Origin: Hallerella sp963656065
GTDB lineage: Bacteria; Fibrobacterota; Fibrobacteria; Fibrobacterales; Fibrobacteraceae
Reading direction: 5' to 3'
DNA: 64,000 nt
Assembly (NCBI GenBank): GCA_963656065.1
Contig: CAVKGV010000005.1
Location: 1 to 64,000, forward strand
Of this stretch, positions 7,902-17,662 are shown piece after piece. Numbering within the stretch: the stretch's first letter is position 1; every line of letters starts with the position of its first letter. The translations under genes and the position numbers were made by a program. Below the pieces are notes generated by a model. That model made no database searches. It had not been told where the DNA came from and worked only from the letters and a program-made list of their open reading frames with translations.

Positions 7902-8556
7902 GTCTGGCAAAACGCTTCTAGCGGTTCCGTCGCCAAATGAATGGAAGGTTCTCTACCCCAAAAAACCGTTTGGCAAGACGGCAGATCGACCGTTGAAACT
8001 TAGCGAACGTTTTGACGTCGCCTGTCTCGGGATCGGTCTTGTGGGCTTTGGCGGAAATTTGGCGAAGCTTTTAGTCCGGAAAACATATTCCCGTGTGATA
8101 GTCGTCGGGATTGCCGGAGCGCTTCCTGGGAGCGGGCTCACGCTTGCCGATACGGTTCGGGTCGATGAAGAATGTGTAGGCGATGAAGGTTACATCCATT
8201 CGGATTCATTTAAACCGTATTTCCGCCGTCCACAAATTTTCCGGGCTTCGCCTTCTCGGACGGCGCCTTTGCCAATCGCCTCTCTTCCGGGGGTTCGGGG
8301 CGTTTCCGTCAATACGCTGGTGGCAAGTTCCCAAATCTTGGAATGTCGCGCCAAATTTTTCGGTGCAAAAGTCGAAGCGATGGAAGGGGCGTCCGCTTTT
8401 GCCATCGCGAGAGCGATGAATGTCGAAATTTTTGAAATTCGCACAATCAGCAATTTCACCGGCGACCTGGATGAATCAAAATGGAATTTGCGGCATTCGC
8501 TTCGCACGCTCGCCAAGGAAATTCTCGACCCGATAATCCGGGGAGAATCCGCATGA
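7891..8556 (+). CDS. mqnB: Futalosine hydrolase MqnB
   Basis: A nucleosidase of the phosphorylase fold that removes the base from (aminodeoxy)futalosine to give dehypoxanthine futalosine for menaquinone synthesis. VVGIAGALPGSGLTLADTV and MEGASAFAIAR are the family's substrate-binding segments. The start is uncertain: the frame stays open back into the pfkB gene, and TTG at 7891 gives the usual short N-terminus (TLLAVPSPNEW), overlapping the pfkB stop by 11 bases. mqnD follows with a four-base overlap, which supports the assignment. Confidence 0.85.
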   Translation: MRTESGKTLLAVPSPNEWKVLYPKKPFGKTADRPLKLSERFDVACLGIGLVGFGGNLAKLLVRKTYSRVIVVGIAGALPGSGLTLADTVRVDEECVGDEGYIHSDSFKPYFRRPQIFRASPSRTAPLPIASLPGVRGVSVNTLVASSQILECRAKFFGAKVEAMEGASAFAIARAMNVEIFEIRTISNFTGDLDESKWNLRHSLRTLAKEILDPIIRGESA

Positions 8557-9353
8557 TTCCTCTTCGCCTGGGAATTTCCACGTGTCCGAACGACACTTAC
8601 ATCTATGAAGCGTTGATTTCCGGATTGGACGGGTCGCCCTTCAAGTGGAGCGTCACGTTTGCCGATGTCCAGACGCTGAACGAAATGGTCCTTTCGGGAA
8701 TGTTGGATGTCGCCAAGGTGAGCTGCGGGGTTTTGCCGCTAGTTCAGCGCGACTATCGCTTGCTTTCCTGTGGCGGAGCCATGGGATTTGGCTGCGGACC
8801 GCTTCTGCTTTCTTCGCGAAAGGGCCAACAGTTCGAGCCCGACGAAGAAACGGTCTTGCCCGGAAAGAACACGACCGCGGCGCTTCTCTTCCGGTTTTGG
8901 GCGTCCGAATCGCAGCACATTTCGCAGCCGAAGATTTCTTACGCATTCTTTGACGAAGTTTATTCTTCTCTGTGTTTAAACCGGAAAAGTCAGGGTGTCG
9001 TCATCCATGAAAAGCGCTTTACCTGGTCAGACGACAATCTGGGCCTTTTGACCGATTTGGGCGCTTTTTGGGAATCCCGGACAAAATCGCCCATCCCTTT
9101 GGGCTGTGCCGTTGCCAAAAAAAGCTTGGGCGAAGAAACGATTCTTTCGGTCGAACAGGAAATTCGGACAAGTCTCGATTTGGCGCGTTCAAGAAAAGAC
9201 CTTGTTTCGGAGTTTATCCGGGAAAAGGCGAAAATTGCGGACGATTCCGTTATCGAACGCCACATCCGCCTCTTTGTTTCCGACTTTACCCGGGAAATCG
9301 GGGAATCGGGCAGAAAGGCTCTAGATATTTTGTCTCAGCACGCCTCTTTGTAA
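8553..9353 (+). CDS. mqnD: MqnD, 1,4-dihydroxy-6-naphthoate synthase
   Basis: MqnD converts cyclic dehypoxanthine futalosine to 1,4-dihydroxy-6-naphthoate, the naphthoquinone precursor of menaquinone in the futalosine pathway. The N-terminus GISTCPNDTYIYEAL and the KVSCGVLPLV segment are characteristic, and the fold is that of a periplasmic-binding protein. ATG at 8553 overlaps the mqnB stop and follows a GGGGAGAA site; at 266 aa the length is normal. mqnA, mqnC and mqnE are not in this window. Confidence 0.92.
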   Translation: MIPLRLGISTCPNDTYIYEALISGLDGSPFKWSVTFADVQTLNEMVLSGMLDVAKVSCGVLPLVQRDYRLLSCGGAMGFGCGPLLLSSRKGQQFEPDEETVLPGKNTTAALLFRFWASESQHISQPKISYAFFDEVYSSLCLNRKSQGVVIHEKRFTWSDDNLGLLTDLGAFWESRTKSPIPLGCAVAKKSLGEETILSVEQEIRTSLDLARSRKDLVSEFIREKAKIADDSVIERHIRLFVSDFTREIGESGRKALDILSQHASL

Positions 9354-9482
9354 AAAAACAAAAACAAACTCCGTTTTCAAAACGAAAATCTTCGATTGTA
9401 AAAAATATTTTTACGGAATGCCGATATTTTAACCGAAACTTTATTTATTTTCCCAAAGTATCATTTTCAAGGGAGTCTTGTT

Positions 9483-9692
9483 ATGGACTTGGTTCAGCAA
9501 CTGGAACAGGAACTCGAAGCTTTCAAGCGAGAGTACGAAAAGTTCGAAAAAGGCAATAAATCGGCAGGAACTCGCGCCCGCAAGGTCCTCCAGGATATCA
9601 AGCGCTCTTGCCAGGAACTTCGTGTTTCCATTCAGGGCGTCAAGAAAGATTCCGAACCGAAAAAAAATCAAGAAGAAGGAGACTTGTCCTAG
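9483..9692 (+). CDS. Hc1-type histone H1-like protein
   Basis: A 69-aa, highly charged helical protein. Residues 20-40 (KFEKGNKSAGTRARKVLQDI) match the KGNKAAGTRARK pattern of the Hc1/HctA family known from Chlamydia and Bacteroidetes, which binds and compacts DNA. Here the C-terminal Lys/Ala tail is short (VKKDSEPKKNQEEGD) and partly acidic, so condensation strength is doubtful. AAGGGAG precedes the ATG by seven bases. The gene stands alone between mqnD and the promoter of the envelope cluster. Confidence 0.7.
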   Translation: MDLVQQLEQELEAFKREYEKFEKGNKSAGTRARKVLQDIKRSCQELRVSIQGVKKDSEPKKNQEEGDLS

Positions 9693-9763
9693 AAATCGAT
9701 AGCGGAACAATGGAAAATACCATGGAAAAATGCTTTTTTGCAAAGATTTATCATGAAAAGGGT

Positions 9764-9792
9764 TTGACTAAAGCTATTTTTGAAGGTATATT
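9764..9792 (+). promoter_or_regulatory. Sigma-70-type promoter of the envelope cluster
   Basis: TTGACT (9764-9769) and TATATT (9787-9792) are separated by exactly 17 bases, predicting a start near 9799 and a leader of about 90 bases before the OmpA-like gene. The rest of 9693-9888 shows nothing else. Confidence 0.75.
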
Positions 9793-9888
9793 CCACAATG
9801 TGATTTGTTGCACAGGGATGTTCCCTTGTCGCTAATCCGAATGGACTATGGTGAATTTTATGTTTCATGATTGGAGAACTCTAGCAGT

Positions 9889-11409
9889 ATGACCCTAAAG
9901 AAAGTATTCGTAGTTCTTGCTGGGGCTATGCTCTTTTCTGGATATGCTTCGGCAAAGGCTATTAACGTGCCGGGCGATTATGAAAAGATCGCGGACGCTC
10001 TAGGCAACGCAGACGCTGGCGATACCATTTACGTCAAGCGCGGAACCTACAACGAAAACATCACGCTTGTCATGGGCGTTGTTCTAAAGGGTGAGGATCC
10101 TTTGACGACGATTATTGACGGTGGACGCCGCGGACCGACCGTCATGGGAACATCCGGTGCGGAGATGTCTCATTTTACCATTCGAAACGGCATCGAAGGT
10201 ATTCTCTGCGAAAACGCCGCTCCCTACATCCACCACTGTTACGTGATGGACAACAAGGCGACGGGCATTGCGGCTTTCATTTCCTTGCCGAATCTTCGCA
10301 ATAACGTTGTGTACGGGAACCGCTGGTCCGGCATTCTCGCTTGGGGTGCGAAGTCGCTCGACGCCTATGTCGAACAGAACGTGGTTCTGCGCAACGGCTA
10401 TTCGGGACTAGCCCTCAAAGGTCCGTCGAATATCGTTGCCCGCAACAACATCTTTATGGAAAACCATTATTACGGCATCTTTGCCGACCCCGCAGCAGGG
10501 CAGACGAAGATTGAATACAACAACATTTACAAGAACTACTATCCGTTCAACCGTTTCATCAAGGTAAACCGGACTAACGTGTCCCTGGATCCGAAATTCA
10601 TCAGTCCGTCTCTCTCCAAGCCGAATTTCTTCTGCAGTTCCAAGTCCCCGATGCTCAAGCGTGGCAAGGGAAAACTCGATATCGGTCTTTTGGCTCACGA
10701 TGTTGTTAACGAAAAGGAAGAGGAAGTCGCCGAGACCCGCAACCCGGACACCGATGGTGATGGACTCTGCGATCCTTGGGTTTCCGAAGAAGGACTTTCT
10801 GAAAAATATGCGGCGGTCTGCACGGGAATTGATAATTGTCCCGAAGATGCTGAAGACGTCGATGGCTTCCAGGACGATGACGGTTGCCCGGATCCGGACA
10901 ATGACCGTGACGGCATTTGCGATCCTTGGGTTGAAGCGAGCGGTCTTCTCGACAAGTATGCGCACACTTGCAAGGGTGCCGATGCTTGCCCGGATAACCC
11001 CGAAACCTTGAATGGCTATAAGGACGAAGACGGCTGCCCGGATGAAGTGCCTGTTCCTCCGAAGAAAGTCTTCGTTCTCGAAGGCGTAAACTTTGAATCC
11101 GGAAAGGCGACGATTACTAAGGATTCCGAAGTTTCCCTTCGCAAGGTTGTCGATATTCTGGAAGCTTTCCCGGAAACGACTTTCGAAATTGTCGGTCACA
11201 CGGATAATGTCGGTAATGCCGCCAAGAATAAGCAGCTCTCTGCGGACCGTGCCGCTGCCGTCAAGACGTTCCTCGTCGAGAACGGAATCGCTGACAATCG
11301 AATGATAACTCGTGGTGCTGGCGATACGCAACCGAAGGCCTCTAACAAGACGCCGGAAGGGCGCGCCCAGAACCGCCGCATTGAATTTATCCGCACGGAT
11401 ATTAAGTAA
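9889..11409 (+). CDS. OmpA-family protein with parallel beta-helix and TSP3 repeats
   Basis: A 506-aa envelope protein. A signal peptide (to about residue 23) is followed by a right-handed beta-helix of the pectate-lyase/NosD type (about 25-250, with repeated Asn-rich turns), then Asp-rich thrombospondin type-3-like calcium repeats (about 280-385: DTDGDGLCDPW, DNDRDGICDPW), then an OmpA C-terminal domain (about 390-505) with the peptidoglycan-binding signature VGHTDNVGN and a RAQNRRIEF end. It probably sits at the outer membrane or periplasm, anchored to peptidoglycan. ATG at 9889 was preferred to an in-frame TTG at 9871. It is the first gene of the cluster; the next starts about 15 bases downstream. 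Confidence 0.88.
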   Translation: MTLKKVFVVLAGAMLFSGYASAKAINVPGDYEKIADALGNADAGDTIYVKRGTYNENITLVMGVVLKGEDPLTTIIDGGRRGPTVMGTSGAEMSHFTIRNGIEGILCENAAPYIHHCYVMDNKATGIAAFISLPNLRNNVVYGNRWSGILAWGAKSLDAYVEQNVVLRNGYSGLALKGPSNIVARNNIFMENHYYGIFADPAAGQTKIEYNNIYKNYYPFNRFIKVNRTNVSLDPKFISPSLSKPNFFCSSKSPMLKRGKGKLDIGLLAHDVVNEKEEEVAETRNPDTDGDGLCDPWVSEEGLSEKYAAVCTGIDNCPEDAEDVDGFQDDDGCPDPDNDRDGICDPWVEASGLLDKYAHTCKGADACPDNPETLNGYKDEDGCPDEVPVPPKKVFVLEGVNFESGKATITKDSEVSLRKVVDILEAFPETTFEIVGHTDNVGNAAKNKQLSADRAAAVKTFLVENGIADNRMITRGAGDTQPKASNKTPEGRAQNRRIEFIRTDIK

Positions 11410-11424
11410 GGAGAAGGTTAGGTG

Positions 11425-13668
11425 ATGACACGCTTTAGCTTCATCAAGACAACAGCTGTAGGGCTTATCTGCACGAGTGCAGCGTTTGCTTCTCCCTCGT
11501 ATTCCCCGCATAAGTACCAACAGAACGATTGGTTTGGCGAATTCGGCAGTAACAACACAGCGATGTATGTGAACCCGGCAGGAATCGCAGAAACAGACCA
11601 GATCGAACTTTCTATCGGCTATTTCAGCACGATCAGCGGCGAAGCCTCCCAGGAATACGGTTCCGTGACGATTCCGTTCGGATACAACCACACGTTGGGC
11701 ATTTCATTCTTTGAAAACGGTGCCAGTATCGATGGTGGTTATTCCTATACCGAAAACGCCTATATGATAGGCTATGCCTATCGTCTGATGCACTGCTTGG
11801 CTTTGGGCGTCGATCTTTCGATTCTCCAGATCAACCAGTTCGATATGAACAAGCAGTTTACGATGGGTGCGGACATCGGTATCGCATGGAATCCGATTTC
11901 CAATTCTCGGTTCGGTAGCTTGACTGTCGGTGTGGCGTTCCAGAATGCCCTTGCTCCGGCAATCAGCACGGAAGAAAGCAACACTTCCTACCATTTCGTG
12001 TTCATGGGAGCCGATGAATCCTACAAGGTTCCGAGTAACCTGAACTTCTCGCTATTCTATCGCGGGTTTAACCGTTTGCTCGAAGCGAAAGCCGAACTTT
12101 CCATCATCGATGTCCTTCATGATGACAATGAAGGCGGTGACGGGATGAATCTCGAAACGAGCTTTACGTTGACTTATTACTTGAGCTCTCACCTGGGTGT
12201 CCGTCTTCGGTTTACGAAGGAAGGTTATCCAGTGCTTGGCGCTACGGTGAACGTGAAGGATGTGACGATTTTCCGTTATTTGGCTCTTGACCTTGAAATG
12301 TCTCACGACGATATCGTCGAAAAGAAAAACCGCGGATTTATCTGGGCGGTGAAGCTTACCTCTCGCTTCGGCAACACGCGTGAAGAAAACATCGGTGAAG
12401 AGCGTTACCGTCGTTTGAAAATTGAACCGGAAAACGACTACCGCGCAGCGATGCGTCTTTACCTGAACCGCCAGTTCTTGGAAGCTGCCTATGCGTTTGG
12501 CAAAGTCCAGACCAAGTATCCGGCTTTCCACTTGGTGGACCAGGCGGCGTTCTACAAAGGCAAGTCCTTTGAAAATATGCGGATGCACAAGGCGGCCAAG
12601 GCTGTTTATGATGATGCTATCAAGCGTTATCCGCAGAGTGACCAACGTGCAAAGTATCATTTCCAGTTGATGAATATCGATTACAAGGAAGGCAAGTATA
12701 ACGATGCGATGGTCAAGTATCAGTACATCGTACAGCATTATAGCGAAAGCGATGTAAAGGCCGATGCGGACTATATTGCAGGCCAGATTAAGTTCGAACA
12801 GGGACTCTATCAGGAATCTATCGATTTGCTGTCGGCGATTCTTCCGGGTAATGCCAACTACTTCTATGCGCGCTATACGATGGGCATAGCCAACAGCCGC
12901 ATGGGCAAGTGGGATGAAGCGGAAAACTGTTTCCGTGACATTATCGACCAGCCGGCGTCCAACCAATCCGAAATGGATCTCCAGGATGCGGCGAAGGTCA
13001 AATTGGGACACATCTATTTCTCTGGCGAAACCCCGAACATTCCGGAAGCCGCCGGTCTCTATGGACAGGTCAAGCCGGGTTCACCGGTTTATGACGAAGC
13101 GATGCTCGCTCTGGGTTGGTCCTTCCTGAAGGTGAACAAACCGGATGAAGCCATTAAATACGCCCAGTGGATAATCAAGAATATGCCGGATTCCTACCTG
13201 CTTTCAGAAGCATATCTTGTTGAAGGATACTGCTATTACATGAAGAAGGATTACGGAAATGCGGAACGCTCCTTGATGCAGGCGGAAAAGCTTACGGAAC
13301 AGCCGGTTGTTTCCATGGCGGCTCGCGATAGCGCTCGCAAGGCTTACGAGGACAATGAAGCCCATTTTGACAGTGTCCAGGCCAAGGCTCTTGATCTTTC
13401 CCGTCAGCTGCCGACGCCTCGTGTCGAAATGAAGCGCTCTCAGCTGCGTCCGGACTTTGACAAGGCTAACGCTGCGATTGACGACTATGCGAAGTTCATG
13501 CTGCGTTCCCAGCAGAGTGACCGTTTTGAATCCAACCGCAAGCGAGTCCTTGATGATGCCGGCTTTACCCTTGCTACGGTCAAGACGAAGAAGGCCGAAA
13601 GTGGTGGAGGTTCGACGCAGAACTCTCAAGAGCTTCAGGAACTGGAAAACCTGGAAGATTTGGAGTAA
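11425..13668 (+). CDS. Outer-membrane beta-barrel fused to a TPR domain
   Basis: A 747-aa protein. A signal peptide (ending near ASPS) leads into an N-terminal region of about 300 residues with alternating beta-strands and the motif NNTAMYVNPAGIAETDQIELSIGY in two parts, like PorV/UPF0164-type outer-membrane proteins. From about residue 340 it becomes helical tetratricopeptide repeats (FLEAAYAFGKVQTKYPAFH, YNDAMVKYQYIVQHY and others), and the C-terminus is acidic and Glu/Leu-rich. GGAG lies at 11410-11413; GTG at 11422 is an alternative start. A barrel with a periplasmic TPR arm would fit a scaffold for the ExbB/ExbD genes downstream. Confidence 0.8.
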   Translation: MTRFSFIKTTAVGLICTSAAFASPSYSPHKYQQNDWFGEFGSNNTAMYVNPAGIAETDQIELSIGYFSTISGEASQEYGSVTIPFGYNHTLGISFFENGASIDGGYSYTENAYMIGYAYRLMHCLALGVDLSILQINQFDMNKQFTMGADIGIAWNPISNSRFGSLTVGVAFQNALAPAISTEESNTSYHFVFMGADESYKVPSNLNFSLFYRGFNRLLEAKAELSIIDVLHDDNEGGDGMNLETSFTLTYYLSSHLGVRLRFTKEGYPVLGATVNVKDVTIFRYLALDLEMSHDDIVEKKNRGFIWAVKLTSRFGNTREENIGEERYRRLKIEPENDYRAAMRLYLNRQFLEAAYAFGKVQTKYPAFHLVDQAAFYKGKSFENMRMHKAAKAVYDDAIKRYPQSDQRAKYHFQLMNIDYKEGKYNDAMVKYQYIVQHYSESDVKADADYIAGQIKFEQGLYQESIDLLSAILPGNANYFYARYTMGIANSRMGKWDEAENCFRDIIDQPASNQSEMDLQDAAKVKLGHIYFSGETPNIPEAAGLYGQVKPGSPVYDEAMLALGWSFLKVNKPDEAIKYAQWIIKNMPDSYLLSEAYLVEGYCYYMKKDYGNAERSLMQAEKLTEQPVVSMAARDSARKAYEDNEAHFDSVQAKALDLSRQLPTPRVEMKRSQLRPDFDKANAAIDDYAKFMLRSQQSDRFESNRKRVLDDAGFTLATVKTKKAESGGGSTQNSQELQELENLEDLE

Positions 13669-13680
13669 TTTAACAATGGG

Positions 13681-13715
13681 GGATAGGCCTGGATAACCGG
13701 GTCTGTCCTTGTTTT
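13681..13715 (+). terminator. Hairpin between two TPR genes, attenuator or terminator
   Basis: GGATAGGCCTGG (13681-13692) pairs over 12 positions, with G-U wobbles, with CCGGGTCTGTCC (13697-13708) around an ATAA loop, followed by TTGTTTT. It lies between two genes that seem to act together, so partial read-through is likely. Confidence 0.6.
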
Positions 13716-13739
13716 AAAAGTGATAGGTAGAAAATTCAA

Positions 13740-16700
13740 ATGAAAAAACTATTCATAATCGCTTTATCGCTCTGCACGATTGCTGGCGTTTCCTATGCGG
13801 ATCCTTGCAAGGACAAAACGAACGAAGCGAAAACGATGCTTGCCAAGTGCAAGGCGATGCAAAAAGGATCTCGCGAGTATAAACAGTGCGCCAGTTCCTA
13901 CAACCTTCTAAAGACCCAGGCACAGCAGGCTTGTCGTTCTGGCGGCATGGATGAAAACGAAATGCAGGCCGCTATCAAGCAGTGGCGCACACAGGTTGAT
14001 CGCTGCAAGGGAAAACAGAGCTCCCGTTGTGCCAGCGCTCTCCAGCAGCTTGGAAACTATCAATATCGGCTAGAAGAAAAATACCAGGTCGATGCAATGG
14101 CCCAGTACGAGTCCGATATTGCCTGGTGTGAAGACCGTGACAATGAGCCGGCCAAGTGTAAAAATCTCGGGGCCGGTCCAAAGGTCGATCATTCCAAGTC
14201 GTTGGGATATTTTCTTGAGTATATCGACAAATATCCGAAAGAGACGAGAACTCCCAATGTGATGTACCAAGCGTCATTCGTTTATGAAGCGAGCGGTGAA
14301 GATGATAAGGCTTATAAGCTGAGAATGCGTCTTGTAAAGGAATTCCCGGATAACGGTCTGGTCCCGAAGACTTGGCTCCGTATCGCAGAATATCACTTTA
14401 TGAACCGCAAGTTCCGCGATGCGATCGACGCCTATAAACGCGTGACGGGTTTCGAAAATTTGACCGGAAAGGAAGCCGCTCTTGCCATGTACCACTTGGC
14501 GGAATCCTATTACAATATCGCGGAATATGAAACTGCGGCTAAAACGTATTTCAGCTATATCGATGGTTCCGACAAGGGTAAATATCCTAGCGACTTGCGC
14601 CTTGAAGCGATGGATTTTATGGCCGCAGCGTTTTCCGATATCGATGACGGTGTCCGCGTCGCTGCGAAGTTCCTCAAAGACAAAAAGGTCAATTTCAAGG
14701 ATTCTCTCTATTACCGTATCGGTATGAAGAACAAGGACCACGACCGTAACGAAGAAGCCGTGCAGTCGTTTAAGTACTTGCTTGACATCAACCCGGATTA
14801 TGTGGATGCGCCTCTTGCCGATGTGGCGATGGTTGAAATTCTCATCATCCAGCAGAAGTTTGATGAAGCGCAGGAACAGCGCAAGCTGGTCGTGAAACGT
14901 TACAGCAAGAATTCTTCATGGTACAAGAAGAACAAGCAGTATCCGGCTTCTGTGGAAAATGCGGAAAAGGCGATTCGTGCGGCGATGCTCGATATCCCGC
15001 AGTATGACCATGCCCAGGCCGCGAAGATGATGAAGGAAGGCGATACGGAAGGCGCTAAAAAGCGGTATCAAATTGCGATCCAAGGATATAATGACTTCTT
15101 GAATCAATACAAGAACGAACCGACATGGGACGAATACAAAGTCTATGCGAATTTGGCTCTGGTCTATCAGGAAATGAACCAATTTGCCAAATCGGCGGAT
15201 ATGTTCAACAAGATAGTTGATGCCGATACGAACCGCTATGGACGTCGTGCGTTAGGATCCGCTGCTCCCTACAAGAAGGAAGATGCTGGTTATAACGCCG
15301 TCATCATGATGGACAAGGCTCGTATTGCGGCTCAGCAGAATAAAGCCGGCGACGATCCTGTCAAGGCTTATAGTCTTCCTGAAACGAAGGCTTATTTTGC
15401 CCAGGTCAGCAAGTATATGGCCAAGTTCGCAAAGCAAAAGGAAGCGGTGGAACTCGCCTATAATGCGGCGATTGTCCGTTACCAGGCAAAGCAGTATAAG
15501 GAAGCTGTTGTTGATTTCCGCAACCTGAAGACAAACTATCCCAAGAACCAGTACATTTTGCTCATCAGCCGTATGCTTGCCCAGTCCTTGCTCGAATCGG
15601 AACAGCTTGATGAATCCCAGAAGGAATTTGAATGGTTGTATAAGCAATACACCGAAGTCAAGGAAACCCGTAACGACTCGATGGCCAAGGTTATCCGGAC
15701 GTCAATTGCTGCCGTGCTCTTCCAGAAAGCGGACAAGGCGGTAAAGAACGGACAGTTTGAACAGGGCGCTCTCGCCTATTTGAACCTGGTGAAACTCTAT
15801 CCGATGGAATCGTTTGCCGACAAGGCCGTTTTCGAAGCCGGTAACGCCTATGAAAAGGCGAACAGCTATGAAAAGGCTGCTCAAACCTTTATGATTCTCC
15901 CGCAAAGTTATGGCAATTCGCCTTTGACGATTCGCGGTATTTTGCGCGCTGCGATGAATTACAAGAAGGCTGGCAAGCCGGATATGGCTGCCCAGACATT
16001 CCTGTTCATCACGAATAACTTTGAAAAGGATTCGATGGCATATGCTGCGATAGGCTTTGCCGCTTCGACTTACGATTCGATTCCCAATAAAAAATTGGCA
16101 GCTCAAACGTATGAACTGGCCTATAAGAAGTATCCGAACCATGAAAAGACGCCTGGAATGCTTTACAGCGCCTGCTTGACCTACGATGAAGCCCAGCTTC
16201 CTGAAGAAGCCATCCGCTGCTCGAAGGATCTCGTTCGCGACTATCCGAAGAGTTCCTATGCTCTTGACGCCGCTTTCAGCATTCCGGTTGCTTACCAGAA
16301 TGCAAAACGTTGGTCCGAGGCGGCGGAGGCTTATATTACGTTTGCCAAGAACTATACGGCGGACAAGGAAAAGCTCATTGCGGCTTATATTGGAACGGCT
16401 CGCGCCTATCGTGAACTGAAAGACGACAAGAATGCCGCCGAATATTACAAAAAGACAATCGATGCCTATGACAAATACGGTCTTCAAATCAAGAATGCCG
16501 ATCCGGGCGTACCTGCCGAGGCGGCGTTCTATCTCGGAGAAATGGAATTTGCCAAGATGGAACCGGTTGCTGTTTCTGGGAACGACAAGGCGAAGGCTGC
16601 GGCGGTCAAGAAGCTTACCGAAATTCTGAAAGTTGCGGTCGGTCATTATTCAAAGTCTGCGACTTACGCTTCGGAAAAGTGGACATTCCGTGCTACAAAC

Positions 16701-17483
16701 AAGATTGGTACTCTGTTCGTTACGATGGCTGCCAAGATTCGGGAACAGAATCTTAACGGCAAAACGGACGAAGAACGCTTTGCGGAACGCATTGGAATCG
16801 TTCAGCAGCTTCCCGGCTACTATGAACAGGCCCAGCCGATTTTCCAGAAGAATATCGACCTGGCTCGCGATCAGGGATTCTATAATGCCGATGTGATTGC
16901 CGCAGAAGAAGGCTACATTGAAATGTATTATCAGGGCTGCGCCGTGTTTGTCGAAGTGGGCGATGCGTTTGCAAAGTCTCCTCTTCCGGACAGTGTGGAA
17001 ATCGTGACCCAATATGTGGAATACGAGGGAATGACGAAGGAAGATGCCGAAATGGCTGCCGGAGAAGACTTGCAGGCTTATCGTGAAGAACTCGAAAGCC
17101 GTTCCCAGGCGGCTCGCGAAGCGGCTGTTCCGCGTTGCGCTACGGGTATTCGCGCTTCCGAGCACTATGGAATCGACAACCAGTGGACGCAAAAGCTCTA
17201 CGAGACTTTGCGCGAACTCGACGAGCAGAACGAAGCTTTGCAGATAAAGATTACCAAGTTCGATGCCACGAAGCTATTCCAGGATCCGAGCTACTTCAAA
17301 ACGAAGGCTCGTCTTGACCAGGTTCGTGAATCCAAGGTGATGACCAAGCAGGAACAGCTGGCGACTTATCAGGAAATCCTGAAAGACGCCCAGTCCGAAA
17401 ACGAAAAGCTCAAGGCCGAACTCGCCGAACTCCAGGCTCGCCTAGCGCCTCCCGCGGTGTCTCCGGCAGGCTCTGCGCAATAG
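13740..17483 (+). CDS. Giant periplasmic TPR protein
   Basis: A 1247-aa protein with a signal peptide (cleavage near SYA-DP, residue 21), then almost entirely tetratricopeptide-like helical repeats (for example FRDAIDAYKRVTGFENL, YKEAVVDFRNLKTNYPKNQ, YEKAAQTFMILPQSYGN). It ends in a coiled coil (about 1190-1235, KDAQSENEKLKAELAELQA) and a Pro/Ala tail. N-terminal cysteines (PCKDK, AKCKAM, KQCASS) may form disulfides. It is the last gene before a strong terminator and just upstream of ExbB/ExbD genes. Giant TPR proteins accompany energised envelope machines such as the myxobacterial Glt system; a scaffold role here is inference. Confidence 0.85.
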   Translation: MKKLFIIALSLCTIAGVSYADPCKDKTNEAKTMLAKCKAMQKGSREYKQCASSYNLLKTQAQQACRSGGMDENEMQAAIKQWRTQVDRCKGKQSSRCASALQQLGNYQYRLEEKYQVDAMAQYESDIAWCEDRDNEPAKCKNLGAGPKVDHSKSLGYFLEYIDKYPKETRTPNVMYQASFVYEASGEDDKAYKLRMRLVKEFPDNGLVPKTWLRIAEYHFMNRKFRDAIDAYKRVTGFENLTGKEAALAMYHLAESYYNIAEYETAAKTYFSYIDGSDKGKYPSDLRLEAMDFMAAAFSDIDDGVRVAAKFLKDKKVNFKDSLYYRIGMKNKDHDRNEEAVQSFKYLLDINPDYVDAPLADVAMVEILIIQQKFDEAQEQRKLVVKRYSKNSSWYKKNKQYPASVENAEKAIRAAMLDIPQYDHAQAAKMMKEGDTEGAKKRYQIAIQGYNDFLNQYKNEPTWDEYKVYANLALVYQEMNQFAKSADMFNKIVDADTNRYGRRALGSAAPYKKEDAGYNAVIMMDKARIAAQQNKAGDDPVKAYSLPETKAYFAQVSKYMAKFAKQKEAVELAYNAAIVRYQAKQYKEAVVDFRNLKTNYPKNQYILLISRMLAQSLLESEQLDESQKEFEWLYKQYTEVKETRNDSMAKVIRTSIAAVLFQKADKAVKNGQFEQGALAYLNLVKLYPMESFADKAVFEAGNAYEKANSYEKAAQTFMILPQSYGNSPLTIRGILRAAMNYKKAGKPDMAAQTFLFITNNFEKDSMAYAAIGFAASTYDSIPNKKLAAQTYELAYKKYPNHEKTPGMLYSACLTYDEAQLPEEAIRCSKDLVRDYPKSSYALDAAFSIPVAYQNAKRWSEAAEAYITFAKNYTADKEKLIAAYIGTARAYRELKDDKNAAEYYKKTIDAYDKYGLQIKNADPGVPAEAAFYLGEMEFAKMEPVAVSGNDKAKAAAVKKLTEILKVAVGHYSKSATYASEKWTFRATNKIGTLFVTMAAKIREQNLNGKTDEERFAERIGIVQQLPGYYEQAQPIFQKNIDLARDQGFYNADVIAAEEGYIEMYYQGCAVFVEVGDAFAKSPLPDSVEIVTQYVEYEGMTKEDAEMAAGEDLQAYREELESRSQAAREAAVPRCATGIRASEHYGIDNQWTQKLYETLRELDEQNEALQIKITKFDATKLFQDPSYFKTKARLDQVRESKVMTKQEQLATYQEILKDAQSENEKLKAELAELQARLAPPAVSPAGSAQ

Positions 17484-17508
17484 TTCTCGCGTAATTCTAT
17501 TTTTACAA

Positions 17509-17551
17509 AGAGAAAAATCCCTGAAAATCAAGGGATTTTTCTCTTTTTTTT
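17509..17551 (+). terminator. Strong intrinsic terminator
   Basis: AGAGAAAAATCCC (17509-17521) is perfectly complementary to GGGATTTTTCTCT (17532-17544), with a ten-base loop and an eight-T run. It ends the OmpA-to-TPR transcript and separates it from the exbB group. Confidence 0.95.
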
Positions 17552-17662
17552 GGAGTAATGAAAATTTTACAGCTCGGAAGCGTCCCAAAAGGCAAAAAAA
17601 AAAATAAATATGCGGATACAGGAAACAAAACATCTTATCACTTGTACAAAAGGAGTACCCTA

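Noticed and set aside
10408..11691. Open frame of 427 codons on the minus strand across the OmpA-like gene
   Set aside because: Same cause; it runs across two real genes and the gap between them.
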